A stretch of DNA of 51,767 nt, taken from NCBI RefSeq assembly GCF_023838525.1, contig NZ_JAHUQD010000017.1:1-51767 (forward strand), given 5' to 3'. This document shows positions 16,733-25,427 of this stretch, piece by piece (position 1 is the stretch's first letter; each line of letters begins with the position of its first letter). The DNA comes from Caldicoprobacter algeriensis (GTDB lineage: Bacteria; Bacillota; Clostridia; Caldicoprobacterales; Caldicoprobacteraceae). The notes under the pieces are model-generated. The model was not told the DNA's origin. It made no database searches and was given only the letters and a program-made list of their open reading frames with translations. A program made the translations under genes and the position numbers.

Positions 16733-16987
16733 TCAAAAAAATCGTGGATGAACGGGCTTATGCTTCCAAACATTGCACCTTTCACAATAATATAAATGTA
16801 CGCACAGGTGATCGCCCATTATTATGTTGTTATTCATATCATAAGCGAAGCTTTCCCTGTCAACATAAGGGCTGTAAGGGCCCTTATAATCCTCCATCTT
16901 TCCTTGGTCGATCATGGGCCTTCCACACCTGTCACACAGCTCGTATACAATTATCAACCCATTGCATAAAGGGCAAACCAGGTCCAT
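16733..16987 (-). CDS. Small double zinc-ribbon protein, function unknown
   Basis: An 84-residue protein with two pairs of CxxC knuckles early (CPLC at 5-8, CDRC at 18-21) and a further Cys plus CERC at about 62-71, enough for two zinc sites. No membrane segment. It follows the next small Cys protein by only 9 bp and is co-directional with the HgdC-like activator operon, so it may belong to that system. I do not recognise a named family. Confidence 0.65.
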   Translation of the reverse strand: MDLVCPLCNGLIIVYELCDRCGRPMIDQGKMEDYKGPYSPYVDRESFAYDMNNNIIMGDHLCVHLYYCERCNVWKHKPVHPRFF

Positions 16988-16996
16988 ATCTCTCCC

Positions 16997-17197
16997 TCAG
17001 GTCTGGTCAATGCCGGTCAATACTTCATCGAATATCACACATCTACCGTTGTTCCAATGTATGCACCCTTCACAGCTTACAATTTGCTCATGTGCATTGA
17101 CGTTGTCGCTCAGCGCTACCATGCGAGAGCGATATTCAGGGCATACCGATGCCACATACCTCTTCTGTTCCATGCTGGGCGATTCCCGGTTTTCCAT
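16997..17197 (-). CDS. Small Cys-containing protein, function unknown
   Basis: A 66-residue protein preceded by GGGAGG. Its C-terminal half carries SCEGCIHWNNGRC, a CxxC plus Cys arrangement that could bind zinc or an iron-sulfur cluster, together with one earlier Cys. It lies 72 bp after the activator ATPase gene and just before the zinc-ribbon gene, in one direction, so all five genes from 20304 to 16733 may be co-transcribed. Confidence 0.6.
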   Translation of the reverse strand: MENRESPSMEQKRYVASVCPEYRSRMVALSDNVNAHEQIVSCEGCIHWNNGRCVIFDEVLTGIDQT

Positions 17198-17269
17198 GAC
17201 CTACACATCCTCCCTTGCTTAACCTTGTCCATAACTTATTATTCCTCCTCTCAAGGAGAATATTCTATT

Positions 17270-18268
17270 TTACATGACGGCAGACCTTTTCTCCGCTGTC
17301 TGGTTGGTCCTTGTCCACTTCCCGCACCGGCCACCCCATCGTGCCGCTACACTGTCTCCAGCTATAAGCTCCACTATTTCGCAATAATTAGCACATCCAT
17401 TGCATTCAAAGCTTCTGGAGGTAAATTCTTTTTTCAGTATCTCCTCAAAACCTCTAAATTTTGTCTTATGCCCTTTGCTTACGTAGTCTTTGGCAAGGAT
17501 AGCAGCTCCCAGCGCGCCCATAACGTCGTAGTGCTCTGGAACTGTTATTTCGTATCCCAGAGCCTCTTCAAACGCCTTTCGTATCCCAACGTTTGCCGCA
17601 ACGCCCCCCTGAAAGACCACTCTAGGAAGGATTTCCTTACCCTTACCCACGTTGTTCAGATAATTCCTAACCAGAGCCTCGCACAGCCCTCTTATGATAT
17701 CCTCACAGCTGCAGCCCATCTGCTGCTTGTGTATCATATCGGACTCGGCAAATACCGCACACCGCCCAGCAATCCTAACCGGCGACTTGGATTTAAGCGC
17801 CAGCTCTCCGAATTTCTCAATTGGTATGTTTAAGCGGGCTGCCTGCCGGTCAAGAAACGAACCGGTACCTGCTGCACATACTGTATTCATGGCAAAATCC
17901 GAAACCACTCCATCCCTGAGTATTATTATCTTTGAGTCCTGGCCTCCTATCTCCAGAATGGTTCTGGCATCGGGCACAAACGTCAAGGCAGCAATGCCGT
18001 GGGCAGTTATTTCGTTCTTTACCACGTCTGCGCTAACCACCACCGCCGCCAGTTCTCTGCCGCTGCCGGTGGTGCCAACGCCCCTTATCTCAACACCCAC
18101 GGGAAGCATTGAAGCCATATCCTCCATCGCTTTCTTCAAAATCTGTATGGGCTTTCCTTCTGTGCGTACATATATCTTGCCCAGCACGTTGTTTCCCTGG
18201 TCTATGGCAACGACATTGATGCTGACCGACCCAACATCAACCCCTAAAAAGACTTTCTTTGTATTCAT
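17270..18268 (-). CDS. HgdC/BadF-type ATPase activator of 2-hydroxyacyl-CoA dehydratase family
   Basis: The start is ATG 18268 after AGGAGG; longer frames lack a ribosome site. The 332-residue protein is an ASKHA-fold ATPase (GVDVGSVSINVVAID at 9-23, GGQDSK at 108-113). C131 in NTVCAAGTGSFLD and C170 in GRCAVFAESD are the ligands that hold one [4Fe-4S] cluster between two subunits in HgdC. Such activators send an energised electron to a dehydratase or reductase. An extra C-terminal CNGCANYC motif (about 293-300) is not in classical HgdC. The gene overlaps the preceding one by 32 bp, implying coupled translation. Confidence 0.9.
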   Translation of the reverse strand: MNTKKVFLGVDVGSVSINVVAIDQGNNVLGKIYVRTEGKPIQILKKAMEDMASMLPVGVEIRGVGTTGSGRELAAVVVSADVVKNEITAHGIAALTFVPDARTILEIGGQDSKIIILRDGVVSDFAMNTVCAAGTGSFLDRQAARLNIPIEKFGELALKSKSPVRIAGRCAVFAESDMIHKQQMGCSCEDIIRGLCEALVRNYLNNVGKGKEILPRVVFQGGVAANVGIRKAFEEALGYEITVPEHYDVMGALGAAILAKDYVSKGHKTKFRGFEEILKKEFTSRSFECNGCANYCEIVELIAGDSVAARWGGRCGKWTRTNQTAEKRSAVM

Positions 18269-19358
18269 CGGCCTTGCTCCTCCTTTTTTGTTCCAGTAGA
18301 TCCACGAAAGCCTCCAAGCGGGTAAAATAGCCGGCCTCACCCGTCATCTCATCCACCACAAGGGTCATTATAGGCGTACCGTAATCTTGGTAAACCTTGG
18401 GTAGTATACTTTCCGCCACAATTTCAGGCATACAGCCAAATGGCATTATTTGGATTACTCCGTCTAGGCCACATTCAGAGTAGTATATGCTGTTGGCTAT
18501 GGTCTGCCATGCATGTCCCCCAACGCATAAATTCAAGTAAGGTGCCGCCTTTCTCAATATCCTCTTATGCCTCATCCTGTGTTTGACATCCAGAGAAAGG
18601 TGGACCTTCACCCATTCATGAAGCGTGATGCTCCTGTACACTTCCACCCCCAGATAACCAAGCTTTTTTTCAATGTGGAGGTTAACGTACGGCTCTACAA
18701 GGGTGTATATCTCGCCAACCAGGCCTATTTTTAGAGGCGACACCCTGGGTTTTTCCTCTACCTGGCTCAATATCCCCTTATATTTTCTAATAGTTTCCAG
18801 TATTTCCTGGCTGCCATACTTGCCCCACACTTCCCGTTCAAAACGGTACAGCCTGCTGTCGGTATCTCCCTTATTGACTTCCCTGGCCCTCTTCCTCAAG
18901 GCTATATCCAGCATCTCATCAGCCTCTTTCACAATGATCGACGCTCTCTTGAATGCCTGCGCTATGTTTACCCAGGAGTTTTTGCCGGCAAGCTTTCTAA
19001 TCCTCTCTATAAATGCCCTATAGTCGGAATCGGGCGGGTCAAATATAATCATATCCACGTCATAACCCAGGTCTTTCAAGATTTCCTTCTGCACCACTCC
19101 ATAATAGCCGAACCTGCAGGGGCCACAACTCCCAGCTATTATTATGGTATCAGCTCCCTTTTCTACACTTTCGATATAATTCCCTATGTTGATCTTCAAC
19201 GGCAAGCACGCCATCTCGGGCGAAAGCTTGGTACCGATCTCCAGCGTCCTCTCGGTGATGGGCGGCGGTATTACAACTTCTATACCAAGGTCATCGAGCA
19301 TTCCCTTAATGGCCAAATAGGCTTGCCCCATGTGCGGAAATGTAACCTTCACGGCCAT
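18237..19358 (-). CDS. 2-hydroxyacyl-CoA dehydratase (HgdB)-related protein of an activator cluster
   Basis: A 373-residue protein resembling the COG3581-type partner of HgdC-like ATPases. Conserved cysteines appear in EMACLPLK, GSCGPCRFG, LCVGGHAW and MPFGCMPE and could hold an iron-sulfur cluster. No transmembrane segment or CoA-transferase domain is visible. It overlaps both neighbours (53 bp upstream, 32 bp downstream), which points to a fixed-stoichiometry complex. In many Clostridia the three parts are fused into one very large activase-related protein; here they are separate. The substrate is unknown. Confidence 0.8.
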   Translation of the reverse strand: MAVKVTFPHMGQAYLAIKGMLDDLGIEVVIPPPITERTLEIGTKLSPEMACLPLKINIGNYIESVEKGADTIIIAGSCGPCRFGYYGVVQKEILKDLGYDVDMIIFDPPDSDYRAFIERIRKLAGKNSWVNIAQAFKRASIIVKEADEMLDIALRKRAREVNKGDTDSRLYRFEREVWGKYGSQEILETIRKYKGILSQVEEKPRVSPLKIGLVGEIYTLVEPYVNLHIEKKLGYLGVEVYRSITLHEWVKVHLSLDVKHRMRHKRILRKAAPYLNLCVGGHAWQTIANSIYYSECGLDGVIQIMPFGCMPEIVAESILPKVYQDYGTPIMTLVVDEMTGEAGYFTRLEAFVDLLEQKRRSKADEYKESLFRG

Positions 19359-20304
19359 CCCTCCATTCGATCATGTCTATAAACGCCTCCAGGCGCGTAT
19401 TAAACCCTGCCTGTCCACTGTGCTCATCAACGGTAATCAAAGCGCTGGGAATCTGGTACAACCTGTGGTTATACCTTTGAAGCAGTTCAACGATAAAAGC
19501 ATCAATGCCACAGCCAAAGCTGGATAAAAATATGACGCCGTCCACCCTTCTATCCTTCAACATGGTAAGCCCGCTGCCCAATAGTTTTTTCCCGTAGCTC
19601 CAAAAAAGCTTCTTGGGCAGCTCTGCGCATGCCATCTCAATCTGTGGCTGCGCAATGTTCTCTGGCACCAGGACGGCATACCCCCTGGCCCTGAGCTTGG
19701 ATATAAGCCCCATGCTGATAAACTCATCGTACAGCAGATACGGGTGCCCTATCAGGCCGATAACTCCTTTGCCTTCTCCCTCTCTAGCGCCTTGATGTCC
19801 ATTTAGCATATCAAGGGGCGTTTGTCCCTCCTTCAAAAGCGAGTCATAAACCTGCTGGCTTGCTGCAGCTTTTTGCAAAGCCCTGACTGCCTGGGAAGGC
19901 TTAGCGCCGATCATTTTACCCAGCTCAATGTAAGCCCTATGCGCATCCTTGAGATTGCGGTGAGCGTTATAATTCAGCACTATTAAATCGGACAACCCTT
20001 TTATCGAGCTTTTTATCATCTCGGGCAAACCTATAAACTTTGGGCATATATATTCTTCTGGACATATGCTGACCAGCCTAGGAATGAATATCGCATCGAC
20101 CTTTCCTATAAGGTTGACGACGTGGCCATGAAACAGCTTGATCGGCAGGCAGGCATCATCAACGCAGCTCATTACCCCGCTGTCCAACACCGCCTTTGAA
20201 GTTATTGATGACGTAACCACCTGGTGTCCTAGCTCTTCAAAAAAGCTGTGCCACAAGGGATAGTAGTTATAGTACAGCAATGCTCTTGGGATCCCGATTC
20301 TCAA
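19306..20304 (-). CDS. DUF2229-domain acyl-CoA dehydratase activase-related protein
   Basis: A 332-residue protein starting at TTG after GGAGAGGA, with the family's MRIGIPRALLYYNYYPLW beginning (DUF2229). Cysteine motifs VMSCVDDACLPIK, SICPEEYICPKF and SSFGCGID parallel those of the next protein, so the two look like ancient duplicates, both ending in a similar DExxGxAGxxTRLEAFxD stretch. It heads the cluster. The family is conserved in anaerobic Firmicutes but its reaction is not established. Confidence 0.8.
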   Translation of the reverse strand: MRIGIPRALLYYNYYPLWHSFFEELGHQVVTSSITSKAVLDSGVMSCVDDACLPIKLFHGHVVNLIGKVDAIFIPRLVSICPEEYICPKFIGLPEMIKSSIKGLSDLIVLNYNAHRNLKDAHRAYIELGKMIGAKPSQAVRALQKAAASQQVYDSLLKEGQTPLDMLNGHQGAREGEGKGVIGLIGHPYLLYDEFISMGLISKLRARGYAVLVPENIAQPQIEMACAELPKKLFWSYGKKLLGSGLTMLKDRRVDGVIFLSSFGCGIDAFIVELLQRYNHRLYQIPSALITVDEHSGQAGFNTRLEAFIDMIEWRDGREGYISAHGASLFGH

Positions 20305-20560
20305 ATGCTCGTCCTCTCCTTTCTTAGCTCGAAAAATTCACAGCTCATCATATCTATATATTATTGACCAATACCTTGTATCTTATAATAGGTGCATAGC
20401 CCAATTTGAAGCTCACAATCTTTACTTAACACTAAAAGATATGTATCGCCTTAAGACAAGCTTCGTCTGACATAATAAAAGCCTTGCCAAACAAGATAAA
20501 AGGGCAAAAGTGGAGATTGAACATTCATTGAATAACTGTAAAATTTATGAAAACCAGCTA
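20305..20560. other. Gene-free divergent spacer
   Basis: AT-rich spacer between the DUF2229 operon (minus) and the HPr-like gene (plus). On the minus strand a weak promoter TTCAAA, 17 bp, TATAAG lies near 20385-20415. I see no RNA gene or repeat in it. Confidence 0.4.
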
Positions 20561-20589
20561 TTGCTTTAACAATAAAAATGTTATATACT
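20561..20589 (+). promoter_or_regulatory. Promoter of the HPr-like gene
   Basis: -35 TTGCTT (20561-20566), a 17-bp spacer, -10 TATACT (20584-20589), followed 18 bp later by the AAGGGGG ribosome site. Confidence 0.6.
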
Positions 20590-20622
20590 AGAACTAGAAT
20601 ATAATGAAGGGGGATGATTACT

Positions 20623-20850
20623 GTGAAAACTGTAAATATAAAGCTAACCACGGCTGAGAGCGTAAAGAAATTCGTCAACATAGTCAGCAAGTATCCTTAC
20701 GAGATAGACATTCGCTCGGGGCGCTATGTGGTTGATGCAAAGTCGATCCTTGGTATTTTCAGCCTGGACCTCAGCAAACCCGTGACGGTGGAGATATACT
20801 CGGATGACTGTGACGACTTCCTGGAAGAGATAAAGGAATACATAATCTAA
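20623..20850 (+). CDS. HPr-like protein lacking the phosphorylatable histidine
   Basis: The start is taken as GTG 20623, nine bases after AAGGGGG; ATG 20614 touches the ribosome site and is too close. The 75-residue product aligns with HPr: the regulatory-serine motif AKSILGIFSL (HPr: AKSIMGIMSL) is kept, but the active-site segment GLHARPA is replaced by TAESVKKF, with no His or Arg. It therefore cannot carry PTS phosphate as HPr does. It could still be a substrate or competitor of HPr kinase, or a Crh-like co-regulator of CcpA; that is inference. A terminator follows at once, so it is monocistronic. Confidence 0.8.
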   Translation: MKTVNIKLTTAESVKKFVNIVSKYPYEIDIRSGRYVVDAKSILGIFSLDLSKPVTVEIYSDDCDDFLEEIKEYII

Positions 20851-20854
20851 AATC

Positions 20855-20883
20855 AAAAAGAACACCATGGAGGTGTTCTTTTT
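20855..20883 (+). terminator. Terminator of the HPr-like gene
   Basis: A perfect 12-bp stem (AAAAAGAACACC) with a 5-nt loop, ending in TTTTT. Confidence 0.9.
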
Positions 20884-20986
20884 CTAAAATGTTGTGGGAT
20901 CATGCGTAGAGAGATAATCACCGATATCGGGATGAAAGAGCTGGACAAAACCAATTTCGCTTAAAAAGTTTGTTTGAGGTGAAGAG

Positions 20987-21511
20987 ATGCCGGACCAAGC
21001 TGCCCACCTGGCTGAAAACAAATTATCAATACTGTATTACCTTCGTTCCCTGGACATACCGCTCACCAACAGCCAGATCACCCAGTTTTTTCTGGAAAAC
21101 AACGTGATGAACTATTTTGACCTGCAACAGCTGTTGGGCGAGCTGGTGTCGTCTCAACACATAAGCTGCTTGGATACCGGCCACAAGAGCTTTTATAGCC
21201 TTACCCCCATGGGGCTCAAGGCTTTGAACTTTTTCAAAAACCGCATTCCGGATTGGCTTCGCGAGTCAATAGATGTATATGCCAGACAAAATCGGAATCG
21301 GTTCAAGAGGGAAAACCAAATAGTAGCCGAGTACAAGAGGGTCTCCCCCGATGAATATGAAGTAACCTGCAAGGTGATGGAAAACGATATCACCCTCATC
21401 GAACTAAAATTGAGCGTAACTGACAGCAAGCAGGCCAGAATCATCTGCAATAACTGGGACACCAAAGCCCCCGAGATATACAAATTCATCATGCAGAACT
21501 TGAGCGTTTGA
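20987..21511 (+). CDS. DUF4364 family protein (winged-helix-like)
   Basis: A 174-residue protein with a GAGGTG ribosome site. The N-terminal half (NKLSILYYLRSLDIPLTN... then SQHISCLDTGHKSFYSLTPMG) is a winged-helix pattern with the beta-hairpin wing, and the rest is an alpha/beta domain. DUF4364 is a conserved clostridial family of unknown role, probably DNA-binding. It stands alone between the HPr-like gene and a terminator shared with clpB. Confidence 0.85.
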   Translation: MPDQAAHLAENKLSILYYLRSLDIPLTNSQITQFFLENNVMNYFDLQQLLGELVSSQHISCLDTGHKSFYSLTPMGLKALNFFKNRIPDWLRESIDVYARQNRNRFKRENQIVAEYKRVSPDEYEVTCKVMENDITLIELKLSVTDSKQARIICNNWDTKAPEIYKFIMQNLSV

Positions 21512-21530
21512 TAATAAAAGCTCAAACAAA

Positions 21531-21576
21531 GATCCCCATGACATGGCATAGTCATCCATGGCATGGGGATTTTTTA
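21531..21576. terminator. Bidirectional terminator between the DUF4364 gene and clpB
   Basis: ATCCCCATG pairs with CATGGGGAT around a 21-nt loop that can itself fold, with six T on the plus strand. It ends just before the clpB stop codon, so it can serve both convergent genes. Confidence 0.85.
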
Positions 21577-21579
21577 TGG

Positions 21580-24222
21580 TCAACTCGTCAACAAAGCGCC
21601 TGCCTTATTTCCTAAAGCCCCTGCTCGGTCTTCCATTCTAAATACCAACTCCCCATTCTCAGCATCTATCATTACTCTGCAGCCGCTATGCAGCTCTCCG
21701 GCAACTATCTTCCACCCCAGCTCGGTCTCTATGGTGTGCTCCATAAAGCGCTTTATCGGACGAGCTCCATACACCGGATCAAAGCTTCGTTCGGCAATGA
21801 GCTCTCTGGCAGCCTGGGACAGCTCAAGGTCTATTCCCTTTTCCCTTACCCTTTCTTTAATTTCATTAAACCTCAAATCCACAATCCTGCTGACCTCTTC
21901 TTTTCTCAAAGGTTTAAACATTACAATCTCATCGATACGGTTTAAAAACTCGGGGCGGAAGTATCTCTTCAGTTCAGACATTACCAGGCTTCTGGTATTC
22001 TCGTCGATATCGCCCCTGTCTTTTAGGCGTTCCATCAAAATGGGTCCTCCGATATTGGAGGTCATAATGATGACGGTATTCTTAAAGTCAACGGTATGCC
22101 CCTGGCTGTCGGTCAGGCGCCCCTCATCCAACAACTGCAACAAAATGTTGAACACGTCGGGATGGGCCTTCTCAATTTCATCGAACAGCACAACCGAGTA
22201 AGGCTTGCGTCGCACCGCTTCTGTAAGCTGTCCGCCTTCCTCGTATCCCACATAGCCCGGAGGTGCACCAATCAGCCTGGACACAGAAAATTTTTCCATG
22301 TACTCGGACATATCGATGCGCACCATGTTGTCCTCTGTGTCAAATAGCACGCTGGCCAAGGTTTTGGCCACCTCGGTCTTGCCAACCCCCGTGGGGCCCA
22401 GGAACAGGAACGAACCTATGGGGCGCTTGGGGTCTTTAAGGCCCGCCCTGGCGCGTATCACCGCATTGACCACCGCCTTTATTGCTTCATCCTGCCCAAT
22501 GACCCTCTCGTGCATTATATCCTCCAGGCGCAAAAGCTTTTCCCTCTCGCTTTCCATAAGCCGCGCCACAGGTATTCCCGTCCATCGAGAAACCACCTGC
22601 GCAATCTCCTCTTCGGTTACCTCCTCTTTGAGCAATCGCTTGTCATAGTCCAGAGATTCAAGCTTCATCCTCTGCTCCTCGAGTTCTTTCTCCAGCCTGG
22701 GCAGTACCCCATACTGCAGCTCTGCCATCTTGTTAAGGTCATACTGCCGTTCGGCCTGCGCTATCTGCGCTTTGGTATCTTCAATCTTTTGTTTTATCTC
22801 CTTGACCCTGCGAATTATATCCTTTTCCATCTCCCACTGAGCCATCATGGCACTTGACTTATCTTTAAGCTCGCTTATCTGCTTGACTATGCTTTCAAGT
22901 CGTTGCTTTGAGGCATCGTCGGCTTCCTTCTTCAAGGCCTCCTTTTCGATCTCAAGCTGCATGACCTTCCTGGTTATGACGTCCAGCTCGGCGGGCATAC
23001 TGTCAATCTCGGTACGCAGCATGGCGGCCGCTTCATCCACCAGGTCAATAGCTTTATCAGGCAGGAAGCGTTCGGTGATATAGCGGTGAGACAGCACAGC
23101 CGCAGCAATCAGAGCATTGTCCTTTATCCTTACACCGTGGTGAATCTCGAACCTCTCCTTTAGCCCACGCAATATGGATATGGTGTCCTCCACGCTGGGC
23201 TGCTCAATGAGTACCGGCTGAAACCTTCGCTCGAGGGCAGCATCCTTTTCGATGTACTTCCTGTACTCATCAATGGTGGTAGCGCCGATGCAGTGGAGCT
23301 CGCCCCGGGCCAGCTTGGGTTTGAGCAGGTTGCCGGCATCCATTGCCCCTTCTGCCTTTCCGGCACCCACGATGTTGTGGATCTCGTCAATAAAGAGTAT
23401 TATCTCGCCGCCCGAATCCTCTATTTCCTTGATCACCGCTTTTAGCCTTTCCTCAAACTCCCCGCGGTATTTCGCCCCTGCAATCAACGCACCCATGTCA
23501 AGAGCAAATATCTTCTTGTTTTTGAGCGACTCGGGCACATCTCCTTTGAGTATGCGCTGAGCCAGGCCCTCCACCACGGCGGTTTTACCCACACCCGGTT
23601 CTCCAATCAGCACGGGGTTATTCTTCGTCCTGCGGCTCAATATGCGGATTACCCTGCGTATCTCCTCATCTCGTCCTATAACTGGGTCCAGCTTGTTTCT
23701 GCGGGCCTCTTCCACCAGCTCGCGGCCAAAGCGTTTTAAAGCCTCGTAGGTCTCCTCAGGGTTCTGGCTGGTTATCCTCTGGCTTTTTCTGATCTCCGCC
23801 AGCTTCTTGAGAAACTTTTCCCGGCTAATACCGTAACGGCTGATTATCCTTTTGGTGGAATAGCTGGTATCATCCAGTATGGCAAGGTACAGGTGCTCAA
23901 CGCTTATATACTCATCCTTGAATTCCTTTGCCTGTTTCTCGGCTTTTATTAAGACTTGATTGAACTGAACGCTGGCATACGGCTGAACGTTGCCCATAAC
24001 CTTGGGACGCCTCTCAACCTCGTCCCTCAAATCACGGATATAGGCATCTACATCCACATCCATGCCCTTCAACATCCTGGGGATAAGGCCGTCTTCCTGT
24101 GCTACGAGAGCCAGGTGCAGGTGTACCGTATCCAGTTCCTGTTGCCCGTTGTCTATCACCAGCTTCTGCGCTTCCATTAACGCTTCCTGGGCTCGCTGAG
24201 TGAACCTTTCAAAGTTAATCAT
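21580..24222 (-). CDS. clpB: ATP-dependent disaggregase ClpB
   Basis: An 880-residue Hsp100 chaperone that extracts polypeptides from aggregates with DnaK/DnaJ. The N domain is at about 1-150; AAA1 has Walker A GEPGVGKT at 207-214 and Walker B LFIDEIHN at about 276-283. The coiled-coil M domain (about 405-535) separates ClpB from ClpC/ClpA, and AAA2 has GPTGVGKT at 609-616. The start codon overlaps the dnaJ-like stop by 4 bp, so the two are translationally coupled. The pair lies behind a CtsR operator. Confidence 0.97.
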   Translation of the reverse strand: MINFERFTQRAQEALMEAQKLVIDNGQQELDTVHLHLALVAQEDGLIPRMLKGMDVDVDAYIRDLRDEVERRPKVMGNVQPYASVQFNQVLIKAEKQAKEFKDEYISVEHLYLAILDDTSYSTKRIISRYGISREKFLKKLAEIRKSQRITSQNPEETYEALKRFGRELVEEARRNKLDPVIGRDEEIRRVIRILSRRTKNNPVLIGEPGVGKTAVVEGLAQRILKGDVPESLKNKKIFALDMGALIAGAKYRGEFEERLKAVIKEIEDSGGEIILFIDEIHNIVGAGKAEGAMDAGNLLKPKLARGELHCIGATTIDEYRKYIEKDAALERRFQPVLIEQPSVEDTISILRGLKERFEIHHGVRIKDNALIAAAVLSHRYITERFLPDKAIDLVDEAAAMLRTEIDSMPAELDVITRKVMQLEIEKEALKKEADDASKQRLESIVKQISELKDKSSAMMAQWEMEKDIIRRVKEIKQKIEDTKAQIAQAERQYDLNKMAELQYGVLPRLEKELEEQRMKLESLDYDKRLLKEEVTEEEIAQVVSRWTGIPVARLMESEREKLLRLEDIMHERVIGQDEAIKAVVNAVIRARAGLKDPKRPIGSFLFLGPTGVGKTEVAKTLASVLFDTEDNMVRIDMSEYMEKFSVSRLIGAPPGYVGYEEGGQLTEAVRRKPYSVVLFDEIEKAHPDVFNILLQLLDEGRLTDSQGHTVDFKNTVIIMTSNIGGPILMERLKDRGDIDENTRSLVMSELKRYFRPEFLNRIDEIVMFKPLRKEEVSRIVDLRFNEIKERVREKGIDLELSQAARELIAERSFDPVYGARPIKRFMEHTIETELGWKIVAGELHSGCRVMIDAENGELVFRMEDRAGALGNKAGALLTS

Positions 24223-25172
24223 TCCTCATCCCCCCTTGGATTCCACTGAGAAATCTCCTTTAGCTTCTGATATAGCTCCTTTTCCTTCTGTGTTATATGC
24301 TCAGGTATTACAATCTTTATCCTGATGTACAAGTCTCCCCTGTTACCTTTTCTGTCCCTGTAACCCATTCCGGAGATCCTCAATTTTTTGCCGGTTGAAG
24401 TGCCGGCCGGGATCTTTACCGAAAATTTTTGCCCGCTAAGGGATTTTACAGTAACAGTTGTGCCCAGCACGGCCTCCCAGGGAAGTACGGGCACATCCTT
24501 GATCAAGTCCAAACCTTGCAGTTCATAGCCCTCACCCGGGTTAATCCTTACGGTGACGAGGAGGTCACCACCATCTATGCCCTGTCCCCTTAGCCTTATC
24601 TTGTCACCATTGAGAACGCCGGCTGGTATCTTCATCCTTATCCTCTTTATCGAACCATCTCGTCCACTAACGGATAATATCCTATCGCCGCCATTGAAGG
24701 CCTGTTCCAAATCCACCTCTACCTCGGTCTCTATATCCTGTCCCTTCTGAGCTGTAGCCGTATTATAAAAGCGCCCCGAAAAGCTAAACGGGCCGCCACG
24801 CCTGGCAAACCCCTCTAAAATGCTGTCCAGGTCCAAACCGTTCTCGCCGAAGAACATCTCGAAGAAATCGGAAAACCCGCTACCTCCTGTGGTATACGTC
24901 CGCTTTTGCCATCCGAAGTCGGATGGATCAAAGTTCACGCCGTTTTGAAAGTCGTAATACTGTCCAAATGTATCATATTTCTTGCGCTTTTCCTCATCTC
25001 CCAACACCTGGTAGGCCTCATTTATTTCCTTGAACTTCTGCTCGGCCTCTTTATCCCCGGGATTGGCATCGGGATGATACTTCTTAGCCAAACGGCGATA
25101 GGCACTCTTTATCTCCTCCTGCGTAGCATCCCTGGATACACCCAGTATCTTGTAGTAGTCCTTGTATTCCAT
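24219..25172 (-). CDS. DnaJ-like co-chaperone without zinc finger (CbpA type)
   Basis: A 317-residue class B J-domain protein. The J domain occupies 1-70 with the HPD tripeptide at 33-35, which stimulates the DnaK ATPase. A Gly/Phe-rich linker follows (about 80-125: [15 protein letters not shown]...). The two C-terminal substrate-binding domains come without the CxxCxGxG repeats of true DnaJ. Together with clpB it forms a compact disaggregation operon; dnaK and grpE are not in the window. Control is by the CtsR site 43 bp before the start. Confidence 0.93.
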   Translation of the reverse strand: MEYKDYYKILGVSRDATQEEIKSAYRRLAKKYHPDANPGDKEAEQKFKEINEAYQVLGDEEKRKKYDTFGQYYDFQNGVNFDPSDFGWQKRTYTTGGSGFSDFFEMFFGENGLDLDSILEGFARRGGPFSFSGRFYNTATAQKGQDIETEVEVDLEQAFNGGDRILSVSGRDGSIKRIRMKIPAGVLNGDKIRLRGQGIDGGDLLVTVRINPGEGYELQGLDLIKDVPVLPWEAVLGTTVTVKSLSGQKFSVKIPAGTSTGKKLRISGMGYRDRKGNRGDLYIRIKIVIPEHITQKEKELYQKLKEISQWNPRGDEE

Positions 25173-25214
25173 AGTGGATATTCCTCCCTGGACACATCGA
25201 GCCAGATTTTATAC

Positions 25215-25231
25215 TTTGACTTTCTTTGACT
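25215..25231 (-). promoter_or_regulatory. CtsR operator of dnaJ-like/clpB
   Basis: The minus strand reads AGTCAAA-GAA-AGTCAAA, a perfect match to the CtsR consensus RGTCAAA-NAN-RGTCAAA. A TATAAA -10-like box begins one base after it, so repressor and polymerase would compete. No CIRCE (HrcA) repeat is seen. Confidence 0.88.
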
Positions 25232-25427
25232 TTATTGTAACATCAAATCCTTTTTAATACAATACCCTTTTGGGAAAATTTTAATGCCGCAATTTATAGA
25301 GGTATATCCACAATCCCATAAAATGCCCTTGGAAATAACGTTTGCTATTCAGGAAATTTCGTACGCCTAACCATTTAAATTAATCAGCCCGCTGTCATAT
25401 GTCTGCAACCAATCATATATCCTTCCT

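Noticed and set aside
17057-18299. Long plus-strand frames of 258 and 201 codons
   Set aside because: They are antisense to the HgdC-like ATPase gene, have no ribosome sites, and show no family features.
20902-20964. 20-codon frame (MRREIITDIGMKELDKTNFA) before the DUF4364 gene
   Set aside because: No ribosome site and no recognisable content; probably chance.
21563-24180. Several plus-strand frames of 74-212 codons
   Set aside because: All are antisense shadows of clpB; the clpB protein is full length and conserved.
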